The notes under the pieces are model-generated. The model was not told the origin of the DNA and did no database searches. It was given only the letters and a program-made list of their open reading frames with translations. Of a stretch of 64,000 nucleotides of DNA, positions 1 to 10,500 are shown in pieces. The position numbers were made by a program, and so were the translations under genes. Positions within the stretch are counted from its first letter, which is position 1; every line of letters begins with the position of its first letter. The stretch is taken from contig JAHDDO010000007.1 in assembly GCA_020629315.1 (NCBI GenBank), positions 9,067-73,066 of the forward strand. The letters run 5' to 3'. This stretch comes from Saprospiraceae bacterium. Its GTDB lineage: Bacteria; Bacteroidota; Bacteroidia; Chitinophagales; Saprospiraceae.

Positions 1-35
1 GAACTACCGTTTCCATATTTCCTAAGATAATAAAT

Positions 36-86
36 ATGAGCAATTACTCATGTTTATTGTACTTGAAAAAATGAGCAATTGCTCAC
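36..86. repeat. Pair of operator-like palindromes
   Basis: Two copies of a 14-bp palindromic unit lie 35 bp apart. The copy at 72-85 is a perfect palindrome (TGAGCAATTGCTCA); the copy at 37-50 (TGAGCAATTACTCA) differs by one base. They sit just past the stop codon of the GH5 gene. There is no T-tract, so a terminator is less likely than a dimeric repressor site serving a gene to the left of the window. Function is inferred only. Confidence 0.5.
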
Positions 87-90
87 TATG

Positions 91-2823
91 CTATTCTATT
101 ACAATCTTATGATTTTCAATAGTACCATCTTCAAGCGAAATTTGAAGAATGTACAAACCACTAGCCAAAGACGATAAATCAATTTGTGTTTCCAATGATT
201 CTGTATATACAAATTCTTTAAAAACAACTTGGCGTCCACTGGCATCGAAAAGTCCAACACTTACTTGATGAGGGATCGTAAAACGAGCTATTACATTCAA
301 CACATCTGTGATAGGATTTGGATAGAACTGTATACCTAATCTAGGCGGTTCGTCAACGATTAAGGCATCGAATAGTATCCAATTGAGATTGAAAGGTGCA
401 GCAATAACCTCAAGAACTAAGGTATAAGATCCTTCCTCAATATAAGCGCTACTCGTAACTGTGTTCCATGTTTGCCACCCACCCGTAATAGGGAATGAAA
501 GTGTCTCTATCTCTGTTTCCAAGCCGCCTTGATCGACCAAGGTCATTTTCAACCGGCCTGCTGTTGACTCACTTGCGATCCGGTATTGAATATCATATTC
601 AGCTGTAGCTTCTACGTTTACTTCATAATAAATTTTATCTCCTGGATCTAAATATCCAATATTGAAGCCCCCGCCTAAATCATTGCAGGTTTCTAATTCG
701 ATCCCATTAGCTATAGCATAATCTTCTGCTTCAATCAATCCTGGAATGCTAAGCACCGGATCTAAGGTATTTTCTACAAAACGATTTTCATATGTTGTCA
801 ATACAGTATTATCAAAGCCTGAAATTACATTACCTGAATAACTGACTCGTATTTGTTGATCGCCTCGCAATTGGCTTGCAGTTATTAATTGCACTATCCT
901 ATCTGAATTAGGAGAAAGTAATACATCAACCAATGCTACATCATTACCATCAGCTGTTACCCTAAAGTCAGTTACATTGAATGTTGAATTTAGATGCAGA
1001 GGTTTATTGTGTTGCAACTCTATCATATTCTTATTCCTAGTAATGCCTTTAGTCATCTGACAGGCTAGTTCATCCGCAGATCCTTTGTAGATAAATTCAA
1101 AACTGTTGATATTGAATTCACCTGAGTGAATATGACAAATGATTTCTTGTTTTCCTTCACGAAGAATAATACTTGGAATGGTCATCGTGATCCATTCTTG
1201 ATAATCTCCAGTGACGGGCACAGGAAAGGGTTCTGTTACAGCAGCGCCATCTACTTCAAAGAAAAGACTGGATTCATCTATTGGTGTGGCAACTCTGATG
1301 TTAATATCATAAATACCTGAGTTCATAACCTGACAGCTATACTTCATCCATTCTCCTGGACTGGTCCAACCCACATTGTAGCCATTCGACTGAAAAGAAT
1401 CTTCACAAGGCTCTATATCCACCCCATCATTTCTATATGTCCATCCATTATTCCACGCCGTATAGTTTCCTGTTGATACGTGATAGGTAGCAGAATGGTC
1501 ATCATTGTACGCCAAGGACATTGGACCTAAATCATAATCTACTGCGTAAATCAGACCTGGAATTTCATTATCGGAAAAGGCTATGGTTTCGGTTTCATCT
1601 TGCTGACGGAACATCGCATCTACTACATCTTTTTGGAATCGACAATTCTCGAATTTTAAATTATCCGCCATTTCCATTAAAATATCAAAGGCTACATCCG
1701 AATCAGGTGCTGTAGCGCCACCTTTCCAATAGGAAAGCAGGTTTTCATATCCCTCTGTTTTTGTCACAGATAATGGACCAGCAATGGACTCTACTTTTTT
1801 CATAGGCCACCAAGCCCAACCTATATTATGCTGTTCAAATAATGCAATAGCGTCACGAAACCATACATTTGAATTTTCACCGGTCTCACCTAAGTATAAT
1901 GGGACATTATATTGGTTACGTAAATCTAACACCCACTGGATAGATGCTTGATCATTTGTAGACCAATATTTATGGGGAGAGTATACCATATTTTCATCCC
2001 ATGGCGGTGTCAAGCCCGTAAAATCGTTGGCAAACCAATTGCCTTCAATAAAAATTATATGATCTTGATCCACAGAACGAATAGCATCCGTTATTCTGCC
2101 GTATAGGTTACGCAGTGATTGTCCCCCGGGTAGATCCCAATTTACCTCATTAATAAGATCATAACCTGCTACCCAAGATTCTTCTTTATAACGTTCCGCT
2201 AATTGCCTCCACAGGGCAACCGTCTTATCTTGATTTTCTGTGCTTTCCCATAAAGAAGGAAGGTCCTCATCATAATCAGAAATACCTTGATCATACCCCT
2301 GGCCGCCTGGTGCCGCATGCAAATCCAAAATCACATACATCTCTGCTTCAGCGCACCATTGAATCAGACTATCCGTTAAGGTAAATCCTATGTCTAACCA
2401 AGTGTGTTGGCCGGGCATGGGCTCTTCTTGAATAGGTAGTGTAAACAAATTGTAGTGCATGGGTAGCCTCACTGAATTAAATCCCCAATCTTTGAGGGCC
2501 ATGATATCAGCTTTGGTCACATGGTTTGATAGCCACGCATCATAAAACGTTTGTGTTCGTTCCTCACCAATCAAGGTGCTGATCCGCTCTCTAATTTGGT
2601 GTTGTGCATTGGCAAATTCAGCAGTTTGGAGCATATAGCCTTCTTGCAACATCCAGCCCCCAAGGCCCATACCTTTTAAGATGAATGCCTCACCATTTTC
2701 ATCAACAATTTCTTTTCCTTCAGCCCTTAAAAATCCTTGAGCATATGATTTTTGGAAGCATACCAAAAGAGATGCAATTACAAAAAAAAGATGAATAACA
2801 GGTATGGCTATCCGAAACTTCAA
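91..2823 (-). CDS. Secreted GH5 glucanase with two CBM6-like domains and T9SS tail
   Basis: A 910-residue exported glycoside hydrolase. A signal peptide ends near residue 29 (SYAQ). Residues about 30-370 are a GH5 TIM barrel resembling exo-beta-1,3-glucanases: the acid/base is E226 in INEVNW and the nucleophile E313 in LGETGE, and both are present. Two carbohydrate-binding regions of CBM6 type follow (about 420-590 and 720-840), separated by a linker domain. The C-terminus (GIQFYPNP onward, about 850-910) is a type A T9SS sorting domain, so the enzyme is predicted to be released or cell-surface bound. It is the last gene of the SusC/SusD operon, 3 bp after the GH16 gene. Family assignment is firm; the exact GH5 subfamily and substrate (beta-1,3-glucan versus other glucan) are inferred from the GH16 partner. 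Confidence 0.9.
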   Translation of the reverse strand: MKFRIAIPVIHLFFVIASLLVCFQKSYAQGFLRAEGKEIVDENGEAFILKGMGLGGWMLQEGYMLQTAEFANAQHQIRERISTLIGEERTQTFYDAWLSNHVTKADIMALKDWGFNSVRLPMHYNLFTLPIQEEPMPGQHTWLDIGFTLTDSLIQWCAEAEMYVILDLHAAPGGQGYDQGISDYDEDLPSLWESTENQDKTVALWRQLAERYKEESWVAGYDLINEVNWDLPGGQSLRNLYGRITDAIRSVDQDHIIFIEGNWFANDFTGLTPPWDENMVYSPHKYWSTNDQASIQWVLDLRNQYNVPLYLGETGENSNVWFRDAIALFEQHNIGWAWWPMKKVESIAGPLSVTKTEGYENLLSYWKGGATAPDSDVAFDILMEMADNLKFENCRFQKDVVDAMFRQQDETETIAFSDNEIPGLIYAVDYDLGPMSLAYNDDHSATYHVSTGNYTAWNNGWTYRNDGVDIEPCEDSFQSNGYNVGWTSPGEWMKYSCQVMNSGIYDINIRVATPIDESSLFFEVDGAAVTEPFPVPVTGDYQEWITMTIPSIILREGKQEIICHIHSGEFNINSFEFIYKGSADELACQMTKGITRNKNMIELQHNKPLHLNSTFNVTDFRVTADGNDVALVDVLLSPNSDRIVQLITASQLRGDQQIRVSYSGNVISGFDNTVLTTYENRFVENTLDPVLSIPGLIEAEDYAIANGIELETCNDLGGGFNIGYLDPGDKIYYEVNVEATAEYDIQYRIASESTAGRLKMTLVDQGGLETEIETLSFPITGGWQTWNTVTSSAYIEEGSYTLVLEVIAAPFNLNWILFDALIVDEPPRLGIQFYPNPITDVLNVIARFTIPHQVSVGLFDASGRQVVFKEFVYTESLETQIDLSSLASGLYILQISLEDGTIENHKIVIE

Positions 2824-2826
2824 TGC

Positions 2827-4032
2827 TTATTTTTCTTGAAACACTCGAATGTAATCCACTATCATATGTTGTGGAAACAAGGTAGTAGCATCCGGAGATC
2901 CTGGCCAATTACCACCCACCGCTACATTAAAAATGAAGAAAAATGGATCATTGAAAGGATACGGATTTTGACTACCAATAACCGCAGGGGTGATCGTATA
3001 ATAGAGTTGGTCATTTACGAAAAACTCAATTTTATCTTCTACCCAGATTATAGAGTATACGTAGAATTCGTCTGTATATTTTTTACCTGCCGGGGCTGTA
3101 ATTGAAGACCCTTTAAATTGATGATTGCCGTTTGGTTGGGCAAAGTGTACTGTCCCATGTACTTTGTTTGGTTCATGGCCCAGTAATTCCATAATATCAA
3201 TTTCGCCACAACGAGGCCAGCTGACCTCTGAGATATTTTCCCCTAGCATCCAGAGGGCAGGCCATATACCTTGTCCTTCAGGTAAAACAGCTCGAATATC
3301 TACCCTACCATGTGTAAATTCAAATTTGTCTTTTGTTATCAGGCGTGAACTCGTATAATTAAAACCACCGAAAGGCTCTTCTCGTGCTTCAATAACCAAG
3401 TGTCCATCAATGAGTGATGTGTTTTCTCTTCTATAATATTCGAGCTCATTATTACCCCATCCCCAATCACCATTACCTATTTCGTAGGTCCAGAATGCTT
3501 CATTCAAGGCATCACCATCAAACTCATCAGCCCAACATAAATTTAAGCCTTCATAATTATCTGGTGTGCTGTATCCTGTCGAAGGGATAACTACGTTTCC
3601 AGATCCAATATCATCATCTTCAATAATTACGCTATATGCGCTATTACTTATTGTGGCACCATTGGCATTCGTGATTTTCAATAGAAATTCTTCATCCAAC
3701 TCGGATTCTTCGTCGCCTAAAATATCTAGTCTAACATTTTCTTGTACAGAACCTACAGCAAAGTCTAAACTTTGTGAAAGTGCAACATAATCAACACCTG
3801 CTTCTGCGGATACATCTTCTGTTTCTAAAAATATGGTAACGACTTCATCGCTTGCTTTCGATAAGCGTATACTGGCGAAAATCGATTTCTCGCCGTTGCC
3901 TTCAATCACTGATAATGGATCAATAAATACACTTGGTGGCGTGGTATCTCCAGGCATTGGATCTGGCTCATCACAAGCCATAAAACTTAAGCAGAGAAAT
4001 AATGCAAACATGATGAAGTTTCCAAGTTTCAT
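2827..4032 (-). CDS. GH16 beta-glucanase lipoprotein with Calx-beta domain
   Basis: A 401-residue endo-beta-glucanase of the laminarinase type. The signal peptide ends in a lipobox with C20 (SFMAC), so it is a lipoprotein, probably surface-exposed. Residues about 32-145 form a Calx-beta domain rich in acidic residues (calcium-binding fold). The GH16 domain spans about 165-400 and contains the signature GEIDIME, with nucleophile E277, D279 and acid/base E282. The methionine insertion between the acidic residues (ExDxxE) is the beta-bulge form typical of laminarinases and lichenases. It lies between the PKD lipoprotein gene and GH5 in the SusC/SusD operon and would cut glucan at the cell surface into oligosaccharides for import. 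Substrate beta-1,3-glucan is inferred from the family. Confidence 0.92.
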   Translation of the reverse strand: MKLGNFIMFALFLCLSFMACDEPDPMPGDTTPPSVFIDPLSVIEGNGEKSIFASIRLSKASDEVVTIFLETEDVSAEAGVDYVALSQSLDFAVGSVQENVRLDILGDEESELDEEFLLKITNANGATISNSAYSVIIEDDDIGSGNVVIPSTGYSTPDNYEGLNLCWADEFDGDALNEAFWTYEIGNGDWGWGNNELEYYRRENTSLIDGHLVIEAREEPFGGFNYTSSRLITKDKFEFTHGRVDIRAVLPEGQGIWPALWMLGENISEVSWPRCGEIDIMELLGHEPNKVHGTVHFAQPNGNHQFKGSSITAPAGKKYTDEFYVYSIIWVEDKIEFFVNDQLYYTITPAVIGSQNPYPFNDPFFFIFNVAVGGNWPGSPDATTLFPQHMIVDYIRVFQEK

Positions 4033-4123
4033 AAAAATGATTTTAATATAGAGAGCATCCGCTATTGCGAATGCTCTCCCTAATTTCTTAAAATATTAAC
4101 TAGCTATCTAGCTGATTTCGTAT

Positions 4124-5842
4124 TTATTTTAATGATTCGATCGTTATTGTCCAGAAACAACAACCATCTCCTACATAGTCAATAGCCATAACTACAACAT
4201 CTCTTTCTGCTGTTGATGTAAAGCCTATAACTTCATACGTAACTTCTGTAGCCGGTGTACCTAAGCCATCATCGGTTAGTTCTCCAGCATTAAATGGTTT
4301 GTTAAAACCAAGATATGCTCCTTCTCCGACTACTCGTATTTGTGAATCACCCAAGACTTCAAAAGAAAAGTCACCTCCACCATACACATCGAAAGGAGAC
4401 GCAAGATCACCTACTGCCATACAAGCATTTGAACCACCCATATAAGGTTCTGCCCATACTTCTTCTTTTACATCTATACGAAGGGACCCTCCATCTGAGA
4501 ATATAAACTCATCATCCATCTGACAAGCTCTTTCTTCTACAGCTACAGCATCTGGTCCTCCCCACCATTCACCACTATCGGGTGCAGGGCCTACCTTATA
4601 AGAACCTTCTCCAGCTAACTTCCAAATCTTGCCATCTGCATTTGACATTACATCAGCAGTAAAAGAAGCGTTACTTACTGAAACCGTTTTTGTTATCATA
4701 TCTCCAGCACCCATATCATCCATTACACTTAGGGTAACCTCATAATCACCCGCAGCACCATAGGTATGGACAGGATCTTTGTCAGCTGACATACCTCCAT
4801 CTCCAAATTCCCAAGAATACTGCGTAGAATTAGCTGATGTATTTGTAAATGTAGCTGTTAAACCATCTGAACTAACCACAAAATCAGCTCTTGGCTCAGA
4901 GGCAGGTAAGTCAGGTAGATCTGCTGGATCTTCATAGCTCACCATGTAGAAATTCCAAGAGAACCCATCACCTATTAAGGCCAAAGCCAAGGTATCTGCA
5001 ATATCTCCTTCGGCTAGATTGATTATAGTATAATTCTTAAAGTCTATAGCTGTAGAATTATCGCCTGCATTTGTTTTATTAGGTAGTCCAATGTAAGCGC
5101 CCGTTCCATTTAAATCAATGGTTCCTGCCGCATTATCAAAAGCATAGGTGTAATCACCACCATTTGCAAAACCAGAAGGGTCTGCGCCGATAGCATTATC
5201 CCAAACGGCCCCATCTGACTCATCCCAACAGCCTTCTTCAGCTTTCCATCCACCATTGGCTTCAGAGTCAATAAAAATGGTTCCTTCAGTATTTGCTTCA
5301 AAACGCCCATCTCTATAAAAAGTGTAACTATCGTCTAAAATACAAGGTCTATCACCTAATGGTGTAACACCACCAAATGACCACCATTGGTTATCGTTTG
5401 CAGTTGGACCAATTCCTAATGCAATACCTTCTCTTTGCAGGTACCAAGTCTTACTCTCTGTTCCTGCTAATAAAGCTAATTGCTGGTTAGGATCTGATAA
5501 AATTACTGTCTCAGTTTTTGTTGCTGATTCACCCGAGGCATCTGATGCAGTCAAAGTTACTGTATACGTTCCTCCTGCCGCATAGGTATATGTTGGGTTT
5601 TCTTCGCTAGACGTATTTTCATCACCAAAATCCCATGCGTACTCTGTCGCATTTTGAGAGAAGTTTGTAAACGTTACTGTAAGAAACTCAACCGGATCTA
5701 CTTCATACTGGAAACTAGCAATCGGTGCATCATTATCCATCGGTTCTGGTTCTTCCTCTCGACAACCAATAATGGCAAAAATGGCTAGTACAGGTATTAT
5801 GTACCGTGCCCAATTTTTCTGTTTTGAGAACTGTCTTTTCAT
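4124..5842 (-). CDS. Surface glycan-binding-type lipoprotein with duplicated PKD units
   Basis: A 572-residue lipoprotein (C27 in FAIIGC) in the usual SusE/SusF position. It is built from two copies of the same two-part unit: a PKD domain (about 38-115 and 315-392, each with the WEFGDG/WDFGDE type motif) followed by a roughly 170-residue beta-rich domain with shared landmarks (KxW, GP, WW, R-C-x-DD, GGxF). The second domain resembles no family I can name. PKD lipoproteins of this kind are common third genes in laminarin loci and are thought to bind glycan at the surface. Here that role is an inference from position and architecture. No catalytic motif is seen. Confidence 0.8.
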   Translation of the reverse strand: MKRQFSKQKNWARYIIPVLAIFAIIGCREEEPEPMDNDAPIASFQYEVDPVEFLTVTFTNFSQNATEYAWDFGDENTSSEENPTYTYAAGGTYTVTLTASDASGESATKTETVILSDPNQQLALLAGTESKTWYLQREGIALGIGPTANDNQWWSFGGVTPLGDRPCILDDSYTFYRDGRFEANTEGTIFIDSEANGGWKAEEGCWDESDGAVWDNAIGADPSGFANGGDYTYAFDNAAGTIDLNGTGAYIGLPNKTNAGDNSTAIDFKNYTIINLAEGDIADTLALALIGDGFSWNFYMVSYEDPADLPDLPASEPRADFVVSSDGLTATFTNTSANSTQYSWEFGDGGMSADKDPVHTYGAAGDYEVTLSVMDDMGAGDMITKTVSVSNASFTADVMSNADGKIWKLAGEGSYKVGPAPDSGEWWGGPDAVAVEERACQMDDEFIFSDGGSLRIDVKEEVWAEPYMGGSNACMAVGDLASPFDVYGGGDFSFEVLGDSQIRVVGEGAYLGFNKPFNAGELTDDGLGTPATEVTYEVIGFTSTAERDVVVMAIDYVGDGCCFWTITIESLK

Positions 5843-5869
5843 GATTATTATGTTATAAGTTTTATAAAT

Positions 5870-7492
5870 TTATTGAAACAGACTTGCGTCTGGATACTCC
5901 GTTAAATTGGTGGCTACCGTCGTTTCTTGTAAAGCTATCGGTAACCATAAGTGAATATTTTCATCAAAGTTTACACCGCGAATTGGATCTCCTGCAAATA
6001 AATCAGCAGTAGCTCGACCTGATCGTACTAGGTCAAACCATCGATCACCCTCCATGGCAAATTCCGCTCTTCTCTCATATCTGATGACTTCTAATAAATC
6101 CCAGCCTTGATCACTCATCAGTTGAGAAGCCGTTCTAAAGCTTCCTGTGTTATCGCCTGGTCCTGCTGCTCTTTCTCTAACTTCGTCTATGTAGCCCATA
6201 GCTTCACCATCGCTCCCTGACCCTCTATGTAGACATTCTGCTAACATTAACAATACATCCGCATATCTAATGGAGTAGATATTAGCATCTTTTGTCAAGT
6301 TAGGATCTCCACCATTTGTATTATTTCCTTCGTAGGCTTTATAATTGGAAAACTTCTCTTGCCAATATCCGGTAAAATCTATTGGATTAGACTGCGTAAC
6401 ATCGATAACCACATCACACGAACCACCTGCATCTTCGATTTCTTGCGCTAGTTCAGCTTCTGAAATAATCGCTGCATCCCTTCTGTATTCGTCATCGGAT
6501 AAAAAGTGGTCATACATACCTTGCGTTGGAAGCATAAAACCCCACCCTTCTATATAGTCTGGATGCGCGTTGCACAAACCCCGAACTCCACATAATTGTA
6601 CCATACCATTACCTTCAATCCCTTCAAACCAACCCCAATCGCTCGGCCATAAATTTGATTTTTGAATTTCAAAAACAGATTCAATTGGATTTTTTGCATT
6701 GTAGGCAAAAAGTTCATTAAAGTCATCTACTAAGGTATATGCCCCTGACTGAACTACCTCTCGCAACTGCGAAGCGGCTTTATCAAAAGTGGCTGAATCA
6801 TCATTGGCTAAGTCTGCCCAATACATATATACTTTACCAAGTAAGGCTTGTGCTGCTCCTTTTGTAGCTCTGCCCGCTTCAGATGAAGAAACAGAAATAG
6901 GCAAAATATTTATAGCCTCCAGAAGATCGGTCTCAATAGCTGTAAATACTTCACTCATTGTGTTTCTGGCTAGATCCACATCATCTGGTGCCAATAATTC
7001 TGTCACTACTGGAATAGGGCCAAAGTGCTTAAATAACTCAAAGTGATAATAGGCTCTTAAAAACTTAGCTTCTGCCTGATATCTATCGACTACAGGAGAG
7101 CTTATTTCCGGCTTAAGAATAACCAAGTTAGCTCTGAATATCCCAATGTAAAGTCTACGATACATAGGTAGGCCTACCGTATTCGTGTTTGTATTTCTAA
7201 AGTCATCAAATTCTTGCCAGCCTGGCTGATCGTTATCTGACGGATCCCCCCCCGCATTAGCGTTGTCTGACCTGATCTCATTAAACATCACCTCAGAAAC
7301 CCAATTACCAAAAGCCATGGTCCAACCTATAGGATCATATGCTGCGACTAGTGCGGCAAAAACTTGATCCTCTGTCTGATAAAAATTCTCTGAAAGGAAC
7401 TCATTTACCGGATCGACATCTAATCGCTCTTTTGAACAGTTTGTCAATAGAAGAATAAATAATACCGGTAATCCTAATTTATATATTTTCAT
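5870..7492 (-). CDS. SusD/RagB-family glycan-binding lipoprotein
   Basis: A 540-residue SusD homologue of usual length. Lipobox at C19 (LLLTNC) predicts an outer-membrane lipoprotein that caps the SusC barrel and binds the oligosaccharide. The N-terminal helical TPR-type region (LRAYYHFELFKHFGPIP) and C-terminal landmarks (IRYADVLLMLAE, VRERAAG, YERRAEFAMEGDRWFDLVR) are diagnostic for the family. It lies 19 bp downstream of the SusC gene and upstream of the PKD lipoprotein in the same operon. The sugar cannot be read from this protein; beta-glucan is inferred from GH16/GH5 in the operon. Confidence 0.95.
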   Translation of the reverse strand: MKIYKLGLPVLFILLLTNCSKERLDVDPVNEFLSENFYQTEDQVFAALVAAYDPIGWTMAFGNWVSEVMFNEIRSDNANAGGDPSDNDQPGWQEFDDFRNTNTNTVGLPMYRRLYIGIFRANLVILKPEISSPVVDRYQAEAKFLRAYYHFELFKHFGPIPVVTELLAPDDVDLARNTMSEVFTAIETDLLEAINILPISVSSSEAGRATKGAAQALLGKVYMYWADLANDDSATFDKAASQLREVVQSGAYTLVDDFNELFAYNAKNPIESVFEIQKSNLWPSDWGWFEGIEGNGMVQLCGVRGLCNAHPDYIEGWGFMLPTQGMYDHFLSDDEYRRDAAIISEAELAQEIEDAGGSCDVVIDVTQSNPIDFTGYWQEKFSNYKAYEGNNTNGGDPNLTKDANIYSIRYADVLLMLAECLHRGSGSDGEAMGYIDEVRERAAGPGDNTGSFRTASQLMSDQGWDLLEVIRYERRAEFAMEGDRWFDLVRSGRATADLFAGDPIRGVNFDENIHLWLPIALQETTVATNLTEYPDASLFQ

Positions 7493-7511
7493 AACGCTTG
7501 TTATCTAAGGT

Positions 7512-10500
7512 TTATAAAGTCACTTTAATACCACCACCAATGGTTTTATTCGCTGGATAGAATCCTTTGTCAATGCCTGTATCCAAAATCCATCCGGTAG
7601 TTCCGATTTCAGGATCGAATCCTCTATAATTAGTGATCGTTAAAAGGTTATTTGCTGAAGCATAAATTTTTATACCTCTGATCTTGGCTCTACTTAGCAG
7701 ACCTTCTGGTAAATTATATCCCAGTTGAATATTTCGTAATCGTAGGAATGACCCATCCTCTACATAAAAATCAGAAGGGCGTTGATTATTATTAGGGTCA
7801 TTGGAAACCAATCGAGGCATATCCAAACTTGGATTCTCTTCCGTCCACCTATCTAGCCAGAAATCTTGATAATTAGTAAAGGTGATATCTGATCGTTCAT
7901 ATGTTCTAAAGATATCATGACCAATTTGCGAACCTAACACAACATTGAAATCAAAACCTTTAAACTTAGCTCCTAATGTGGCACCAAAAATATGATCTGG
8001 CCATGGGCTACCTATATGTCCAATGTCATCCGTGTTAATAATACCATCCCCATTAACATCTACAAATCGTATATCTCCTGGAGATGCGTTCGGCTGTAAT
8101 AGGTCACCCGAACTATTTATGTGTGAGAAAACTTCTTCTTGAGTTTGGAAGATACCGTCTGTTTTATAGCCAATAAAATGACCTACCGGAAACCCTTCTG
8201 TCATTCTGGTAATCGGTTGATTTCTAACAGGCCAACCCCAACCATCAATAAAGCCTGATTCACCCGCCACGTCAATCACCACATTTGTAAATGTCGTGTA
8301 ATTTAATCCTGTGGTAAATTTCACACCGCCGGCATTGAACTTATAATTCAAGCTAGCTTCTATCCCTGAATTTTCTATCTCACCTAAATTACTGATCGGA
8401 TTATTGGTTGCTCCAATGTACCCTGGGATCACCTGATCCATTAATAGATCTTTGGTATTCTTCTTATAAAAATCAACTTCCCCCGTCAATTGATCATCCC
8501 AAAGCCCAAACTCCAATCCTATATCTAATTGCACACTCTCTTCCCACTTTATATTCGGGTTTGGCGGAGTCGCCAATGCAGAACCAGTATTTAGAGCCGG
8601 ATCTACCCCAAATGGATACGAAAATGCATTCTCCACCTTAGAAGCAAAGGTTAATGGTCGTATACGATCGTTACCATTTATCCCCCAACTAAACCGAACT
8701 TTCATAAAGTTTAATGGACCTAGATTAAAGAAATTTTCATCAGAGATTACCCATCCCGCCGAAAATGATGGAAATAAGCCGAACCGATTGGCTGATCCAA
8801 AGTTAGAAGAGCCATCTCTACGCAAGGTCGCTGAGAAAAGATACTTACTATCATAGTCATAAATGAGTCTACCATAGTATGAGATCAATGCATAGTCTAC
8901 ATCTATACTTCCATATGCCTGATCAATCGTGTCTTGACCCGCATCTAGAATCTGGAAATTTTCATCAAATTGAACTTCTGTAGGAATAAATGATGAACTT
9001 CCTCCTCCTCTCTCTTGCTCTGTAGTTCTGTAGGACGTTCCTACTATAACATCAAAATGATGATTATTTAAAGTATCCTTATAATTAATGTAATTTTCAA
9101 ATTGTGTGGATTGGAAGAATCCGAATCCTTGAACGATGTCGTTACCAATGTTAACTGCTGAAGGGTGGAATGCAAAGTCAGGTACAAAGTTCCTAAACTT
9201 AAACCACCAATACTCTATACCCACATCTGAATGGAATCGTAGCTTATTGATCGGCTCAAAATCAAGAAATATATTACCTAGTATTTGATCTCCATGTCCT
9301 TGTCCATTTGTTACGAATAATCGACTCAAAGGATTATAATGTTCTTTCTGCACCCATCTAGACTGAGCAAATCCATATTGGGCATTAGGATCATAAACAT
9401 CCGTTATTGGATCATAAGCAAATGCATCCGCGATTACAGTGCCAAATGCATCATTGATACCTATATTATTATTACTTACTCGGTTTACATATATATTCTC
9501 ACCAATCTTTAAATACGGATTGATCTGCTTTGATCCATTAATCCGCATGGCATATCTTTTATAATTTGATTTATCACCACCGACTACTCCTTTCTGATCC
9601 CAATATTCTAGTGAAAGGAACATGTTATTCGCTGAGGCTGATAAGCGATGAGATTGCGTATTTGCTGGATTGAAAATTACATCCATCCAATTCGTATTTA
9701 CCGTATTTTCACCTAATTGAGGAAAACCTAAGCTATTAATAGATACCGTTTGGCCCCCATTTTCAAATTTTTCTCTAGTTAAGGCGATATAATCATCCGC
9801 CCCAAGCATGGACGGTAAACGCCATGGCTCTGCTGTGCTAGTGAAGGACTCAAATATCATTTCACCCCCCTTCTTACCTTTCTTAGTGGTTACTATAACT
9901 ACCCCATTAGCCGCTCTCGCTCCATAAATAGCACATGATGCTGCATCTTTAAGTACATCTACACTTTCTACATCATTGGGGTTAATATTATCTAAATTCC
10001 CTACTTGCAAGCCATCGACAATAAATAATGGCGTATTATCTCCATTCGTACTAATCCCACGAATCAAAATAGCCTTTGAAGCACCTGGTTGACCAGAAGC
10101 CTCACTAACCAACAATCCAGATACTTGACCTTCCAATGCAGATTGTACGTTTTGAACTTGATAGCCATCTAAATTTTCTTCACCAATCTTCGAAATGGCA
10201 CCTGTTGCTACTTTTTTCTTTTGCACCCCATAACCAATGACTACCACTTCATCCAATAATTCACTAGCTGGACTCATGACTAGATCAATGGTCTCTCTAT
10301 CATTAATGGCTACATTGTAGGTTTCAAATCCTGTATAAGAAAATACTAGTGAATCCGCAGAAGCTGGCACTTCCAATGTATAATTTCCATCTACATCAGA
10401 AATTGTACCTCTATCAGAGTTACTTACTAATATGGACACACCTATTAATGGAAGATCGTCCTCGGCTGATATTATATTACCTTGAATCGTCCTGTTTTGG

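Noticed and set aside
2752-3105. 117-residue plus-strand ORF opposite the GH16 gene
   Set aside because: Antisense to a well-supported gene, random composition.
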